NCBI GenBank assembly: GCA_963714375.1
Contig: CAVQOG010000001.1
Span: 186,001-250,000, forward strand
DNA: 64,000 nucleotides
Reading direction: 5' to 3'
Source: UBA5794 sp963714375
GTDB taxonomy: Bacteria > Actinomycetota > Acidimicrobiia > Spongiisociales > UBA5794
Shown here piece by piece: positions 25,190 to 34,271 of this stretch. Made by a program: the position numbers and the translations under genes. Each line of letters starts with the position of its first letter. Position 1 is the stretch's first letter. Under the pieces are notes generated by a model. It searched no databases, was not told the origin of the DNA, and was given only the letters and a program-made list of their open reading frames with translations.

Positions 25190-26173
25190 ATGGGCTGGAT
25201 CGGAATTGTTGGACCACGAGATGCAGGCGCCTCCGAGCGAGAACGGATGCGCGCCGTTGCCCAAACCGCATTTGACGAGGCTGGCGTCGTTGATGCAGTC
25301 CGGATCGATGTGCCCGGCAAAGGCTCGGGAACATCCGATGACGGCTCTTCGCTGCGCGATCAGGTCACAGCGATCGTTCCTGCGCTTCAGTCCGGCTCCC
25401 TGTTTGGTGGTGCAACCGGAGTGTTCGTGATGGATTCCCAGAACCTGTTGAAGGTTGAGATCGACGCGATTGTCGAGATGCTGGCAAACGCCGATCCCGA
25501 ACAGGCTGTAGCGGTCTTCGCCGCGTCAGGAACGCTCCCGGCATCGCTCAAGAAGGCAATCGCAGCGACCGGAGATGTTGTTTCGTTCAAGGCGCTCAGC
25601 GCGAGAGATGCCCAACAGTGGATCGGCGAGTACGCGCGATCGAATGGTCTCCGGATCGACGCTGAGGCGCGGGCAGAACTCCTGAAACACTTTGGCGCCA
25701 ACCAAGCGGCGATGCGTCAGGCAATCGACCGGCTCGCCGTTTCGGGCGGGGTGATTGAGGCGTCGGCCATCGCAGCGACGGTCGACAACCGGCCGGATGA
25801 GCCGATGTGGTTTCTTGGTGATGCAATCATGGCTGGCGACCACGCAGAAGCCCTGCGCCGGCTTTCTGATTTCCTCCAGCACAACCACCCGCTCATCTTG
25901 TTGTCGTATCTCGAAGGGGAAGTACGGAAGCGTTCCCTTGCGGCGGTTGCACCCGACTACGACACGTTTGCGGCATGGGCGAAGGCGAACCCGAATTCGT
26001 ATGCGACCAAGAAGGTCTGGGAGGGACGAACCCGAGCCAATGGCCGAGCCCTGTCGAACTGCGTCCGCGCCCTTGCCAAGGCAGACCTGACACTCAAGAC
26101 TCAGCCCGAGGCAACCCACCGCGTCACCTTGGAACGCCTCACCGTTGCGATGAGTCGCTGGATGGCCCGCTAG
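25190..26173 (+). CDS. holA: DNA polymerase III subunit delta
   Basis: 327 residues, the normal size. The clamp-loader delta subunit opens the sliding clamp ring. Visible features are the N-terminal Walker-like region without a real P-loop (QSGSLFGGATGVFVMDSQNL), the middle domain RSNGLRIDAEARAELLKHFG with NQAAMRQAIDRLAV, and the C-terminal collar domain FLQHNHPLILLSYLEGEVRK. The usual genome order comEA-comEC-holA-rpsT is kept here. Confidence 0.93.
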   Translation: MGWIGIVGPRDAGASERERMRAVAQTAFDEAGVVDAVRIDVPGKGSGTSDDGSSLRDQVTAIVPALQSGSLFGGATGVFVMDSQNLLKVEIDAIVEMLANADPEQAVAVFAASGTLPASLKKAIAATGDVVSFKALSARDAQQWIGEYARSNGLRIDAEARAELLKHFGANQAAMRQAIDRLAVSGGVIEASAIAATVDNRPDEPMWFLGDAIMAGDHAEALRRLSDFLQHNHPLILLSYLEGEVRKRSLAAVAPDYDTFAAWAKANPNSYATKKVWEGRTRANGRALSNCVRALAKADLTLKTQPEATHRVTLERLTVAMSRWMAR

Positions 26174-26201
26174 TTCCGACGTCCGACTTCTGACTTCTGA
26201 A
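26174..26201 (+). repeat. 7-bp tandem repeat island
   Basis: Four units, TTCCGAC GTCCGAC TTCTGAC TTCTGAA, filling the gap between the convergent holA and greA genes. Confidence 0.85.
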
Positions 26202-26206
26202 AGGCC

Positions 26207-26686
26207 CTAGCCCTCGTAGACGCGGACGTTGGTCACTCGGTAGCTGAAGGATCCACCGGGTGCCTCGAATGTGACGTCATCACCGGGTTTGGCGCCGAGA
26301 AGTGCGCCACCGAGCGGCGAATCGGGTGACGCAAGCATCATACCGTCGATCCTGTTTTCAGCATGAGCGACGAAGAACTCAAGCTTGTCACCATCGTCGT
26401 CGACGACGGTCACGACAGTGCCGATTTCGACGGCGCCGGAATCGTTGACTTCTCCGACGATGGCGGTGTCGATGAGGTGCCGAAGCTCACGAATCCTGGC
26501 CTCCATGAGACCCTGATCGTTCTTCGCAGTGTCATACTCGCTGTTTTCTTTGAGATCGCCGTGGGCACGCGCTTCTGCGATGCGTTCGACGACAGCGTCG
26601 CGGCCTGTGGTGGTGAGCTGGTCGTACTCGGCCTGCAACTTGTCAAGCGCGGCAGCGGTCATCCACTTCCCTGAAGGTTCAGTCAT
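26207..26686 (-). CDS. greA: Transcription elongation factor GreA
   Basis: 159 residues. The N-terminal coiled coil (DKLQAEYDQLTTTGRDAVVE, then ARAHGDLKENSEYDTAKNDQ with the acidic tip residues that enter the polymerase channel) is followed by the C-terminal FKBP-like domain (SPLGGALLGAKPGDDVTFEA). It rescues backtracked RNA polymerase by stimulating transcript cleavage. It is read in the same direction as rpsT, 6 bases after it. Confidence 0.95.
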   Translation of the reverse strand: MTEPSGKWMTAAALDKLQAEYDQLTTTGRDAVVERIAEARAHGDLKENSEYDTAKNDQGLMEARIRELRHLIDTAIVGEVNDSGAVEIGTVVTVVDDDGDKLEFFVAHAENRIDGMMLASPDSPLGGALLGAKPGDDVTFEAPGGSFSYRVTNVRVYEG

Positions 26687-26692
26687 GATGCG

Positions 26693-26959
26693 CTAGGCGA
26701 GGATGGATCGGACCTGCGCCGTGAGGCGAGATTTGCGACGTCCGGCCGTCGACTTGTGGAGAACACCCTTGGTAACTGCCATGTCAAGGCGCTTCTGGGT
26801 CAACGAGAGAAGGCGCTCTGTTTCAGCGGCATCGCCGGTCTCGGCAGCTTCGACTGTGCGCTTTGCCCAAGTCTTGAGCTCGGAGCGAACGGCCTTGTTG
26901 CGCTCGTTCGCGACAATGCTCTGTCGGTTGCGCTTGATCTGTGACTTGATATTGGCCAT
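26693..26959 (-). CDS. rpsT: 30S ribosomal protein S20
   Basis: 88 residues from ATG 26959 ([20 protein letters not shown]); the frame is open further upstream but S20 always starts MANIKSQ. Basic three-helix protein that binds 16S rRNA. The end [20 protein letters not shown] is typical. Divergent from lepA. Confidence 0.97.
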   Translation of the reverse strand: MANIKSQIKRNRQSIVANERNKAVRSELKTWAKRTVEAAETGDAAETERLLSLTQKRLDMAVTKGVLHKSTAGRRKSRLTAQVRSILA

Positions 26960-27071
26960 ATGGAAAAGAACCTCACGAGGTGGTGGGAATCGACCGCAGG
27001 ATAGCACCGGACGGCCACAACGGTACACTGAATTTCAACCCTGGTACCGCCGGGAACCTCCGGAGAACCGC

Positions 27072-28874
27072 ATGGATCAGTCGCGCATCCGCAACTTCAG
27101 CATCATTGCACACATCGACCATGGCAAATCGACCCTCGCAGATCGGCTACTCGAACGTACTGGGGCGATCTCTGAGCGTGACATGCGAGCGCAACTGCTC
27201 GATGAGATGGACCTTGAGCGTGAGCGCGGTATCACGATCAAGGCGAATGCGGTCCGCATCGACTACAAGGCAAAAGGCGGATTCGTCTACGAGTTGAATC
27301 TGATCGACACGCCGGGGCACGTCGACTTCTCATACGAGGTGTCGCGAAGCCTCGAAGCCTGTGAGGGAGCGTTGCTCCTCGTGGACGCTTCCCAGGGTGT
27401 TGAGGCCCAGACCCTCGCCAATGCGTACCTGGCCATTGAGAGCGGACTCGAGATCATTCCCGTTGTGAACAAGATCGACCTCCCTGCAGCGGAACCCGCG
27501 CGGGTCGCCGCAGAAATCGCTGGCATCCTCGGGGGATCACCAGAAGAGATCATTGCGGTTTCGGCAAAATCGGGGGCTGGGGTTGACGAGCTCCTCGAAG
27601 CAATCATCGCGAGGCTTCCTGCTCCGGAAGGCGTTCCGTCTGATCCTCTCAGAGCGCTTGTTTTCGACTCCTACTACGACACCTATCGAGGCGTCGTTTC
27701 CCTTGTGCGGGTGGTTGATGGAGCCCTCTCGGACGGCGATGCCATCCGATTCATGGCGACCAACGAGGATCTAGTCGCCGACGAGGTCGGCGTCCGTCAC
27801 CCAACGATTGAACCGACTGGCCGTCTCGGTGCTGGTGAGGTTGGCTATCTGATCACCGGTGTCAAGGACATTGACCTGATTCGTGTCGGCGATACCGTTA
27901 CTCATGTTGATCGACCCGCAACCCAGGCACTCGCCGGCTATGACGAACCAAAGCCAATGGTGTTCTCTGGGCTGTTTCCAACCGATGGCGATGACTTTGA
28001 ACGGCTTCGCGAAGCGCTCGACAAGCTTCGCCTCAACGACTCATCCCTTGTCTATCAGGCAGAGACGTCCCGGGCGCTCGGGTTCGGTTTCCGATGCGGG
28101 TTTCTCGGCCTTCTGCACATGGAGATCGTCAGGGAACGCCTCGAGCGCGAGTACGACCTTGACCTCGTATCGACTGCACCGTCGGTCGAGTACATCGCGA
28201 ATCTGGCCAATGGATCGACAGTTGTGGTGCACAGCCCGCAGGACTTGCCTGATCCGGCATACATCGAGTCGATCGAAGAGCCCTACGTCAAAGTCATGAT
28301 CATCACGCCGAAGGAATACATCGGGACGGTGATGGAGCTCATCCAGACCAAACGTGGTGAGATGGGGGAGATGACCTACCTCAGCCCCGAACGTGTCGAA
28401 CTGCACTACATCGTGCCGCTCGCGGAGATCGTGTTCGACTTCTTCGACCAGCTCAAGTCGCGTACAAGGGGCTACGCGTCCCTCGACTATGAACCCGAGG
28501 ATTACCGCGTGTCGAGCCTTGTCCGCGTCGACATCCTGCTCAACTCCCAACCAGTCGATGCGTTTTCGACCATCGTCCACAAGGACAAGGCGCAGATCTA
28601 TGGGCGTGCCATGGTCAAGAGGCTTCGCGAACTGATCCCTCGACAGATGTTTGATGTACCGATCCAAGCAGCCGTCGGTTCCCGCATCATCTCGCGTGAG
28701 ACGATCAAGGCGCGACGCAAGGACGTCACCGCGAAGTGCTACGGGGGAGACATCACGCGGAAGCGGAAACTGCTTGAGAAGCAGAAAGAGGGCAAGAAGC
28801 GCATGAAGATGGTTGGCTCCGTTGAGGTACCACAGGAAGCGTTCGTTGCCGCCCTCACCATCGGGGATGAATAG
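27072..28874 (+). CDS. lepA: Elongation factor 4 (LepA)
   Basis: 600 residues from ATG 27072. Ribosome-bound GTPase that can back-translocate. G1 [17 protein letters not shown]2 in the RGITI region, G3 DTPGHVDF, G4 NKIDLP and G5 SAKSG are all present. Domain II, the EF-G-like domains and the LepA-specific C-terminal domain ([20 protein letters not shown]) follow. The frame is open upstream to 26703, but only this start fits the family. It overlaps hemW by eight bases. Confidence 0.97.
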   Translation: MDQSRIRNFSIIAHIDHGKSTLADRLLERTGAISERDMRAQLLDEMDLERERGITIKANAVRIDYKAKGGFVYELNLIDTPGHVDFSYEVSRSLEACEGALLLVDASQGVEAQTLANAYLAIESGLEIIPVVNKIDLPAAEPARVAAEIAGILGGSPEEIIAVSAKSGAGVDELLEAIIARLPAPEGVPSDPLRALVFDSYYDTYRGVVSLVRVVDGALSDGDAIRFMATNEDLVADEVGVRHPTIEPTGRLGAGEVGYLITGVKDIDLIRVGDTVTHVDRPATQALAGYDEPKPMVFSGLFPTDGDDFERLREALDKLRLNDSSLVYQAETSRALGFGFRCGFLGLLHMEIVRERLEREYDLDLVSTAPSVEYIANLANGSTVVVHSPQDLPDPAYIESIEEPYVKVMIITPKEYIGTVMELIQTKRGEMGEMTYLSPERVELHYIVPLAEIVFDFFDQLKSRTRGYASLDYEPEDYRVSSLVRVDILLNSQPVDAFSTIVHKDKAQIYGRAMVKRLRELIPRQMFDVPIQAAVGSRIISRETIKARRKDVTAKCYGGDITRKRKLLEKQKEGKKRMKMVGSVEVPQEAFVAALTIGDE

Positions 28875-30066
28875 CCTCCCCACGTCCGGGAGCGCACCAG
28901 CGTTGAGGCCAGACAGCGCCGAACTCGCTGATGCAGCAGCACTTTGGAAATCGGCGTATGTCCATATTCCGTTCTGTCTGCGACGCTGTCCCTACTGTGA
29001 CTTTGCGATCGTCGACGAGTCATCTGAAGGTCGTTCAAGTGTCGAGCGTTACGTCGATGCGGTTCTCACTGAGATCGAGATGGAGCAAGGGATCGGCGCC
29101 CTCGATGCAATCAATTTCGGCGGAGGCACACCAACCAGGCTCACTTCCAGGCAGCTGGCGTCAATTGTCGGGTCTCTTCAGGCCCGATTCTCAACCAGTA
29201 GCGACGTTGAGATATCGCTTGAGGCCAACCCCGAAGACTGGACCGATGGCATGGCAACGGGACTTGCCGAGGTAGGTTTCACTCGCGTCTCGATTGGTGC
29301 ACAATCGTTCGACGACCATGTCCTGACGTCGCTCGGCAGGAGCCACACTGCCGACACCATTGCATCGACAGTCGCATCGGCAAGAGCTGCTGGCTTCCGC
29401 TCGACTTCTATTGACCTGATCTTTGGGCATCCGGCCGAGTCAGACGAGTCGTGGCGATTCTCGGTGGATCGCGCTCTTTCTCTCGACCCGGATCACGTCT
29501 CCACATACTCGTTGACCGTCGAACCGGGAACCCAGCTGTCGCGGGAGGTGCATGCTGGTGCCCCTGAGCCCGATGACGACACCCAGGCAGACCGATATGA
29601 GTACTTCCTCGAGAGGGCCGAAGCTGCGGACATCATCCGATACGAGGTGTCGAACCACGCGCGGGTTGGCCATGCGTGCCGCTACAACCTCTCCACGTGG
29701 GGGAACGGCGAGTACATCGCGTTCGGGCTCGGTGCCCACGATCACATTGGCGGCGTGCGCTCGCGCAACCACAGACGAATCGATCGATACATCGATGCGG
29801 TGGAAGCTGGCAATCGTCCACGGCTTGGTTCAGAAACGCTCGACGTCATGGCATCGCAGCGAGACGCACTCATGCTTGGACTCCGCCTTGCGTGTGGGGT
29901 GGCGTTGACCGATACCGCCATCCGCTTTGTCGGGTCTCCCGAAGGGAAAAGGCTGATCGATGCGGGCGTGATGGGGCTCCGTGGGGGCCGCCTGGTCGTA
30001 TACAAGCCGATGCTCACCGATGCGGTGGTGAGAGAAGCGTTATCAGTCTCGGCCGCCGATTGCTAA
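28867..30066 (+). CDS. hemW: HemW-like radical SAM protein
   Basis: 399 residues from ATG 28867. The radical SAM cluster motif is C-x3-C-x2-C in [17 protein letters not shown]. Further family blocks are [44 protein letters not shown] and HYNLST-like [20 protein letters not shown]. HemW is a heme chaperone rather than the coproporphyrinogen oxidase HemN it resembles. It lies between lepA and hrcA, as in many bacteria. Confidence 0.92.
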   Translation: MNSLPTSGSAPALRPDSAELADAAALWKSAYVHIPFCLRRCPYCDFAIVDESSEGRSSVERYVDAVLTEIEMEQGIGALDAINFGGGTPTRLTSRQLASIVGSLQARFSTSSDVEISLEANPEDWTDGMATGLAEVGFTRVSIGAQSFDDHVLTSLGRSHTADTIASTVASARAAGFRSTSIDLIFGHPAESDESWRFSVDRALSLDPDHVSTYSLTVEPGTQLSREVHAGAPEPDDDTQADRYEYFLERAEAADIIRYEVSNHARVGHACRYNLSTWGNGEYIAFGLGAHDHIGGVRSRNHRRIDRYIDAVEAGNRPRLGSETLDVMASQRDALMLGLRLACGVALTDTAIRFVGSPEGKRLIDAGVMGLRGGRLVVYKPMLTDAVVREALSVSAADC

Positions 30067-30075
30067 CTTCCAAGG

Positions 30076-31074
30076 ATGCTCGACGATCGACCATCCCAGG
30101 TTCTCAAGGCTCTTGTTGAGGAGTACATTCGCGCCGGGGAGCCGGTGAGCTCGCAAGCGGTGCTGCGCCGCAGCGGCCTTGATGTGAGCTCGGCGACCGT
30201 GCGCAACGATCTCGCGCGGCTCGAGTCCTATGGCTTCGTCGAGCAGCCTCACACCTCGTCGGGACGGGTCCCGACCCATCAGGGCTACCGATTCTATGTC
30301 GACAACCTTGCTCCGATGAAGCTTCGGGAGGGCACTCGAGATCGCATCGATTCGTTCTTCCTTGATGTCCATCGCCAGATCTCGGAACTACTCAAGGAGA
30401 CATCTACGTTCGTCAGCGATCTCACGACATACCCTGCGGTCGTGGTTGGGCCTGGATCGGTCACCGACACGATCAAAGAGGTCAGGCTGATCTACCTCGG
30501 AGGGACCGTGGTTCTTGCCGTAGCGGTTGCCGACAACGGACGCGTTCACCAAGAATTCGTTGATATCGGTGTCGTCCCTGACGACGAGGCACTCACAGCT
30601 GCCGAGCGTCTCATTGCTGCAGCCTATGAGGGCAAGACCCTTGAGGACTCGGTTGAAGATCATCTCGTCATGTCTGAGCTTTCAGCCGTTGTTCGCCGCG
30701 TTGTTGCGCCGGTTACACGGCAGCTCGCAACTGCTGGCGATCATCAGCGTGAGGTCTACGTCGGGGGAACCGCCCAGATGGCTGCTCTGTGGAACGACCT
30801 CACCATGGTGCAGCAGCTCCTTGGGCTCATCGACCAGCAGGCAGCCCTTGTCGATCTCATGAGTGATGACACCTCCGGAACCCAGGTGCGGTTTGGACCA
30901 GATCTCGGCAATGTCGACGATCTTGCTGTGGTGTCGACCACCTACGAGATGGCTTCGGGACGCACGGGTCGTATTGGGGTGATCGGCCCGATGCGGATGG
31001 ACTATCGGCGAACGATCAGAGTGGTCGAGCAGGTATCTGAGGGTCTCGGCGACCAGCTCGGGGCCGATGAATGA
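30076..31074 (+). CDS. hrcA: Heat-inducible transcription repressor HrcA
   Basis: 332 residues. The N-terminal winged helix is [20 protein letters not shown] with [20 protein letters not shown], followed by [19 protein letters not shown], the family signature. The C-terminal HrcA domain includes [20 protein letters not shown]. It represses chaperone genes through the CIRCE operator. I see no CIRCE palindrome directly upstream, so its targets (groES/groEL, dnaK) are probably elsewhere. It overlaps dnaJ by four bases. Confidence 0.95.
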   Translation: MLDDRPSQVLKALVEEYIRAGEPVSSQAVLRRSGLDVSSATVRNDLARLESYGFVEQPHTSSGRVPTHQGYRFYVDNLAPMKLREGTRDRIDSFFLDVHRQISELLKETSTFVSDLTTYPAVVVGPGSVTDTIKEVRLIYLGGTVVLAVAVADNGRVHQEFVDIGVVPDDEALTAAERLIAAAYEGKTLEDSVEDHLVMSELSAVVRRVVAPVTRQLATAGDHQREVYVGGTAQMAALWNDLTMVQQLLGLIDQQAALVDLMSDDTSGTQVRFGPDLGNVDDLAVVSTTYEMASGRTGRIGVIGPMRMDYRRTIRVVEQVSEGLGDQLGADE

Positions 31075-32168
31075 AGGACTACTACAGCATCCTGGGGGTT
31101 TCACGCGAAGCCACCGCAGACGAGATCAAGAAGGCATTCCGAGCACTTGCGCGTGCAACCCACCCTGACGCCAATCCCGACGATCCAACTGCCGAGGAAC
31201 GGTTTCGTGACATTGCCGAGGCATATGAGGTTCTGTCAGACACTCAAAAGCGTGCACGGTACGACCGTGGCGAGACATTTGGTGGGCAGGATCTCTTCAG
31301 CCAGTTTGGTGGGCTCGAGGACATCCTTCAGCAGTTCTTCGGAGGTGGATTCGGTGGTGGATTTGGTGGATTCGGCGGTGGTGGCAGACGCGGCCCAACG
31401 CGGGGTCAGGACATCGCCATTCGGCTGGACCTCGAACTCGCAGAAGCCGCTTTCGGGGTTGAGCGCGAGGTGAGTTTCACATCAGCCGTTTCGTGCCGGA
31501 CATGCGACGGGGTGGGCACCGCACCGGGTACGACGCCAATCACCTGCTCGACATGCGGTGGGCAGGGGCGTGTGCAGGCTGCCCGCCAGACCATGCTCGG
31601 AACGATGATGTCCGTGCAGGAATGCAGGGATTGCTCCGGTACGGGGAATCGGATTGATGACCCGTGCGAGACGTGCCGCGGAGACGGAAGGCACGCAGGT
31701 GAGCGCACCCTTACGGTTGAGGTGCCCGAAGGCGTCGACACCGGCACGCGCCTCAGGCTGACGGGGAAAGGAAGCGCAGGGCAACGGAACGCACCCGCCG
31801 GTGATGCCTATGTCGAGATTCGTGTGAAGGCGGATTCGCGTTATCAACGCGTCGGGGATGATCTCCACCATCGGGTAATCATCGGATTCACCGAGGCCGC
31901 GTTTGGAGCCGAGATCGATGTGCCGCTCCTTGATGGTGAAACGGAATCGCTCGATGTCCCAGCTGGCACCCAGCCCGAGACGGTGTACCGACTCGGTAAG
32001 AAGGGCATTCCACACCTGCAACGACGCGGCAGGGGAGACATGCTCGTCCATATCGAGGTGGCGGTCCCGACCGATCTCGATGGTGAACAGGAGGAGCTTC
32101 TCCGGTCCTATGCAGACCTCCGCGGTGAGGAGCCATCGGTGAAGAAGCGCGGCATCTTCCGACGATAA
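31071..32168 (+). CDS. dnaJ: Chaperone protein DnaJ
   Basis: 365 residues. J-domain with the HPD tripeptide in [12 protein letters not shown], a Gly/Phe linker ([19 protein letters not shown]), the zinc domain with four C-x2-C-x-G-x-G repeats ([32 protein letters not shown]), and the C-terminal substrate-binding domain. It is the Hsp40 co-chaperone that stimulates DnaK. dnaK and grpE are not in the window; this hrcA-linked copy matches the second DnaJ of actinobacteria. Confidence 0.96.
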   Translation: MKDYYSILGVSREATADEIKKAFRALARATHPDANPDDPTAEERFRDIAEAYEVLSDTQKRARYDRGETFGGQDLFSQFGGLEDILQQFFGGGFGGGFGGFGGGGRRGPTRGQDIAIRLDLELAEAAFGVEREVSFTSAVSCRTCDGVGTAPGTTPITCSTCGGQGRVQAARQTMLGTMMSVQECRDCSGTGNRIDDPCETCRGDGRHAGERTLTVEVPEGVDTGTRLRLTGKGSAGQRNAPAGDAYVEIRVKADSRYQRVGDDLHHRVIIGFTEAAFGAEIDVPLLDGETESLDVPAGTQPETVYRLGKKGIPHLQRRGRGDMLVHIEVAVPTDLDGEQEELLRSYADLRGEEPSVKKRGIFRR

Positions 32169-32301
32169 AACTTCAACCCATCGCTTCCTGCACGGACAGC
32201 TCCAAAGCGATAGTATTGATGAACCCGAGTTGCACCCCTAGAATGACGACGGAGAGTGGCTGTCTCTGCACTTTCGGTGGCTTAGGGTGACTGGCGGAGG
32301 A

Positions 32302-32751
32302 ATGATGGACTACAACGAAAAGGTCGGAGAGCGTCTGCGAGCGATTCGACTCCAGCGCGAGATGTCGCTCCAAGACGTTCACCGTGCCACCGACGGCGAA
32401 TTCAAGGCTGCCGTACTTGGTGCATACGAACGGGGCGAGCGCTCCGTCTCCCTCCCAAGACTGCATCGACTTGCAATGTGCTATCAGGTTCCCGTCAACC
32501 AACTACTCCCCGAAGACGACAACACGATGACCGCCATTCTGCCATCCGAGGGTGTCACCATCGATCTCACCCGTGTTGAGGGGCTTCCGGACGGAGTCGG
32601 TGATGTCATTGATCGCTTTCTCAAGAAGATCCAGGTTCAGCGTCAGGACTTCAACGGCAGAGTCCTGACGATCCGCGGCTCAGATGTCGCGATGCTCGCC
32701 ATGTTGCTCGACACAACCGACGCAGACCTGGTAGCCCAAATCAAACGCTAA
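32302..32751 (+). CDS. bldD: BldD-like XRE-family regulator with c-di-GMP motif
   Basis: 149 residues from ATG 32302 (ATG 32305 or GTG 32287 are alternatives). The N-terminal helix-turn-helix (VGERLRAIRLQREMSLQDVH, GAYERGERSVSLPRLHRLAM) matches Streptomyces BldD. The C-terminal domain carries RQD-x8-RGSD (QRQDFNGRVLTIRGSDVAML), the RxD-x8-RxxD signature through which BldD binds cyclic-di-GMP and dimerises on DNA. In Streptomyces BldD represses development genes while c-di-GMP is high; in this organism the regulon is unknown. A palindrome lies just after its stop codon. Confidence 0.88.
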   Translation: MMDYNEKVGERLRAIRLQREMSLQDVHRATDGEFKAAVLGAYERGERSVSLPRLHRLAMCYQVPVNQLLPEDDNTMTAILPSEGVTIDLTRVEGLPDGVGDVIDRFLKKIQVQRQDFNGRVLTIRGSDVAMLAMLLDTTDADLVAQIKR

Positions 32752-32760
32752 CCCCATACC

Positions 32761-32780
32761 GTCCCCCCTTCAGGGGGGAC
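32761..32780. repeat. GC-rich palindrome after bldD
   Basis: Perfect 8-bp stem GTCCCCCC (32761-32768) / GGGGGGAC (32773-32780) with TTCA loop, 9 bases after the stop. It is the left end from which the 71-bp minisatellite starts. Confidence 0.85.
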
Positions 32781-33024
32781 AACCGATGAGCGCAGCGAAG
32801 AGGTAGGGGGGCCGGGGAGCCTGCGACCACGAAGTGAATCCAGTTGGGGACAACCGATGAGCGCAGCGAAGAGGTAGGGGGGCCGGGGAGCCTGCGACCA
32901 CGAAGTGAATCCAGTTGGGGACAACCGATGAGCGCAGCGAAGAGGTAGGGGGGCCGGGGAGCCTGCGACCACGAAGTGAATCCAGTTGGGGACAACCGAT
33001 GAGCGCAGCGAAGAGGTAGGGGGG
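32776..33024 (+). repeat. 71-bp minisatellite, about 3.5 copies
   Basis: Units start GGGACAACCGATGAGCGCAG at 32776, 32847, 32918 and 32989, exactly 71 bases apart and identical as far as I can check; the last copy is cut at about 33024. The unit contains GAGCGCAGCGAAGAGGTAGG then GGGGCC, similar to the DNA beyond the palindrome at 62968-63018. Open frames read through it are artefacts. It fills half of the 545-base gap between bldD and phoH. Confidence 0.95.
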
Positions 33025-33086
33025 CCCTGACCTCGCTGCGAGGATGCAAGATCCGTGATCGGAAACTCAGCTCCACCGGGTTCGGA

Positions 33087-33154
33087 GGAGTCCAGAGAGG
33101 TGGACTCCTTATATGGGTCATCGGGAACCCGGGGCGGGTTCCTTGGAGTTCAGC
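33087..33154. repeat. Double-hairpin repeat module, copy 2
   Basis: GGAGTCCA-GAGAGG-TGGACTCC (33087-33108), then GGGAACCCG and CGGGTTCC (33123-33142) followed by TTGGAGTTCAGC. The second hairpin and its tail match 25125-25156 almost exactly; the order of the two hairpins is reversed. 33155-33296 holds no gene; a TATACT at 33235 could be a -10 box for phoH. Confidence 0.75.
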
Positions 33155-33296
33155 GGCCGAACACCGAGTCCATCGGTCATCGGTACTCGGTACTGGGCAA
33201 TCCAACACTTCCCGTCCTACATGGGTATGCGGGATATACTCGTTTTCACGCTCACTGAGCACTTCCGCATCCACCAGGAGACAGGAACCGTAGGTC

Positions 33297-34271
33297 TTGA
33301 CCTATCCACCTGATACAGACTCACGGGTGCGCGTTCCGTCCAACCATTTGATGATTGAACTATTGGGCAATCGGGACGCGCATCTCAAACGCGTCGAAAA
33401 GGCGTTCCCACGCGCGCGCCTTGTCGCTCGCGGCAATGAGATCGACCTTGTGGGCGATGATGCTGAAGTTGCAATGGCCCACACGGTTATCGAGGAGCTG
33501 CTCGTCCTGGTCCAGGAAGGACAATCACTTGACTCGGACCGCGTCGATCGAGTCATTTCCATGGTGCGCTCGGATATCCCGAAGCCGTCCGGTGTCTTTA
33601 CGGATTCCATCGCTGTCGGTCGGGGAAAGGTCGTTCGCGCCAAGACGCTCGGTCAGAAGGGCTACGTTGATTCGATTCGTCAGAACACGATGGTCTTCGG
33701 GATCGGTCCCGCGGGCACCGGAAAGACATACCTCGCCATGGCGTGTGCCGTTGAGGCACTCGTGTCAGGTTCGGTCAGACGCATCATCCTGTCTCGCCCG
33801 GCAGTGGAAGCAGGCGAACGACTCGGGTTCCTCCCAGGTGACCTCGCAGCGAAGGTTGATCCGTATCTGAGGCCGCTCTACGACGCCCTCTACGAGATGC
33901 TCGGCCCCGAGGAAACGGGCCGTCTGATGGATCAGGGAACGATTGAGATCGCACCGCTCGCGTACATGCGCGGGCGCACGTTCAACGATGCATTTGTCGT
34001 CCTCGATGAGGCACAGAATACGACGCCCGAGCAGATGAAGATGTTCCTGACACGCCTTGGCTTCAACTCCAAGATGATCGTAACGGGTGATGTGACCCAG
34101 ATGGATCTTGCCGATGGGAGACCATCAGGCCTGGCCGTCGTCCGTAAAGTTCTGCGCAGAGTTCCAGGAGTCGGGTTCATTGAACTCACCGGCGACGACG
34201 TCGTTCGTCACCGCATCGTGGCAGCGATCGTGGATGCATACGCCAGGTACGAATCGCAGCAACGATCATGA
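33297..34271 (+). CDS. phoH: PhoH-like ATPase (YbeZ)
   Basis: 324 residues from TTG 33297 (start uncertain). N-terminal KH-like region, then the PhoH P-loop domain: Walker A FGIGPAGTGKTYLAMACAVE, LSRPAVEAGERLGFLPGDL, Walker B AFVVLDEAQNTTPEQMKMFL and TGDVTQMDL. YbeZ works with the rRNA endonuclease YbeY, whose gene lies two genes on. It overlaps the next gene by four bases and opens the phoH-pgpH-ybeY-corC-era operon. Confidence 0.93.
   Translation: MTYPPDTDSRVRVPSNHLMIELLGNRDAHLKRVEKAFPRARLVARGNEIDLVGDDAEVAMAHTVIEELLVLVQEGQSLDSDRVDRVISMVRSDIPKPSGVFTDSIAVGRGKVVRAKTLGQKGYVDSIRQNTMVFGIGPAGTGKTYLAMACAVEALVSGSVRRIILSRPAVEAGERLGFLPGDLAAKVDPYLRPLYDALYEMLGPEETGRLMDQGTIEIAPLAYMRGRTFNDAFVVLDEAQNTTPEQMKMFLTRLGFNSKMIVTGDVTQMDLADGRPSGLAVVRKVLRRVPGVGFIELTGDDVVRHRIVAAIVDAYARYESQQRS

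Noticed and set aside
30067..30075. CIRCE operator before hrcA
   Set aside because: The gap is nine bases and no TTAGCACTC-type inverted repeat was seen in or near it.
32776..33024. CRISPR-like repeat array
   Set aside because: The units are contiguous and identical with no variable spacers, and no cas genes are nearby.
32741..33274. 177-codon frame with internal repeats LPLRCAHRLSP
   Set aside because: Produced by reading through the 71-bp minisatellite; repeats are at the DNA level and all three frames are open in part.
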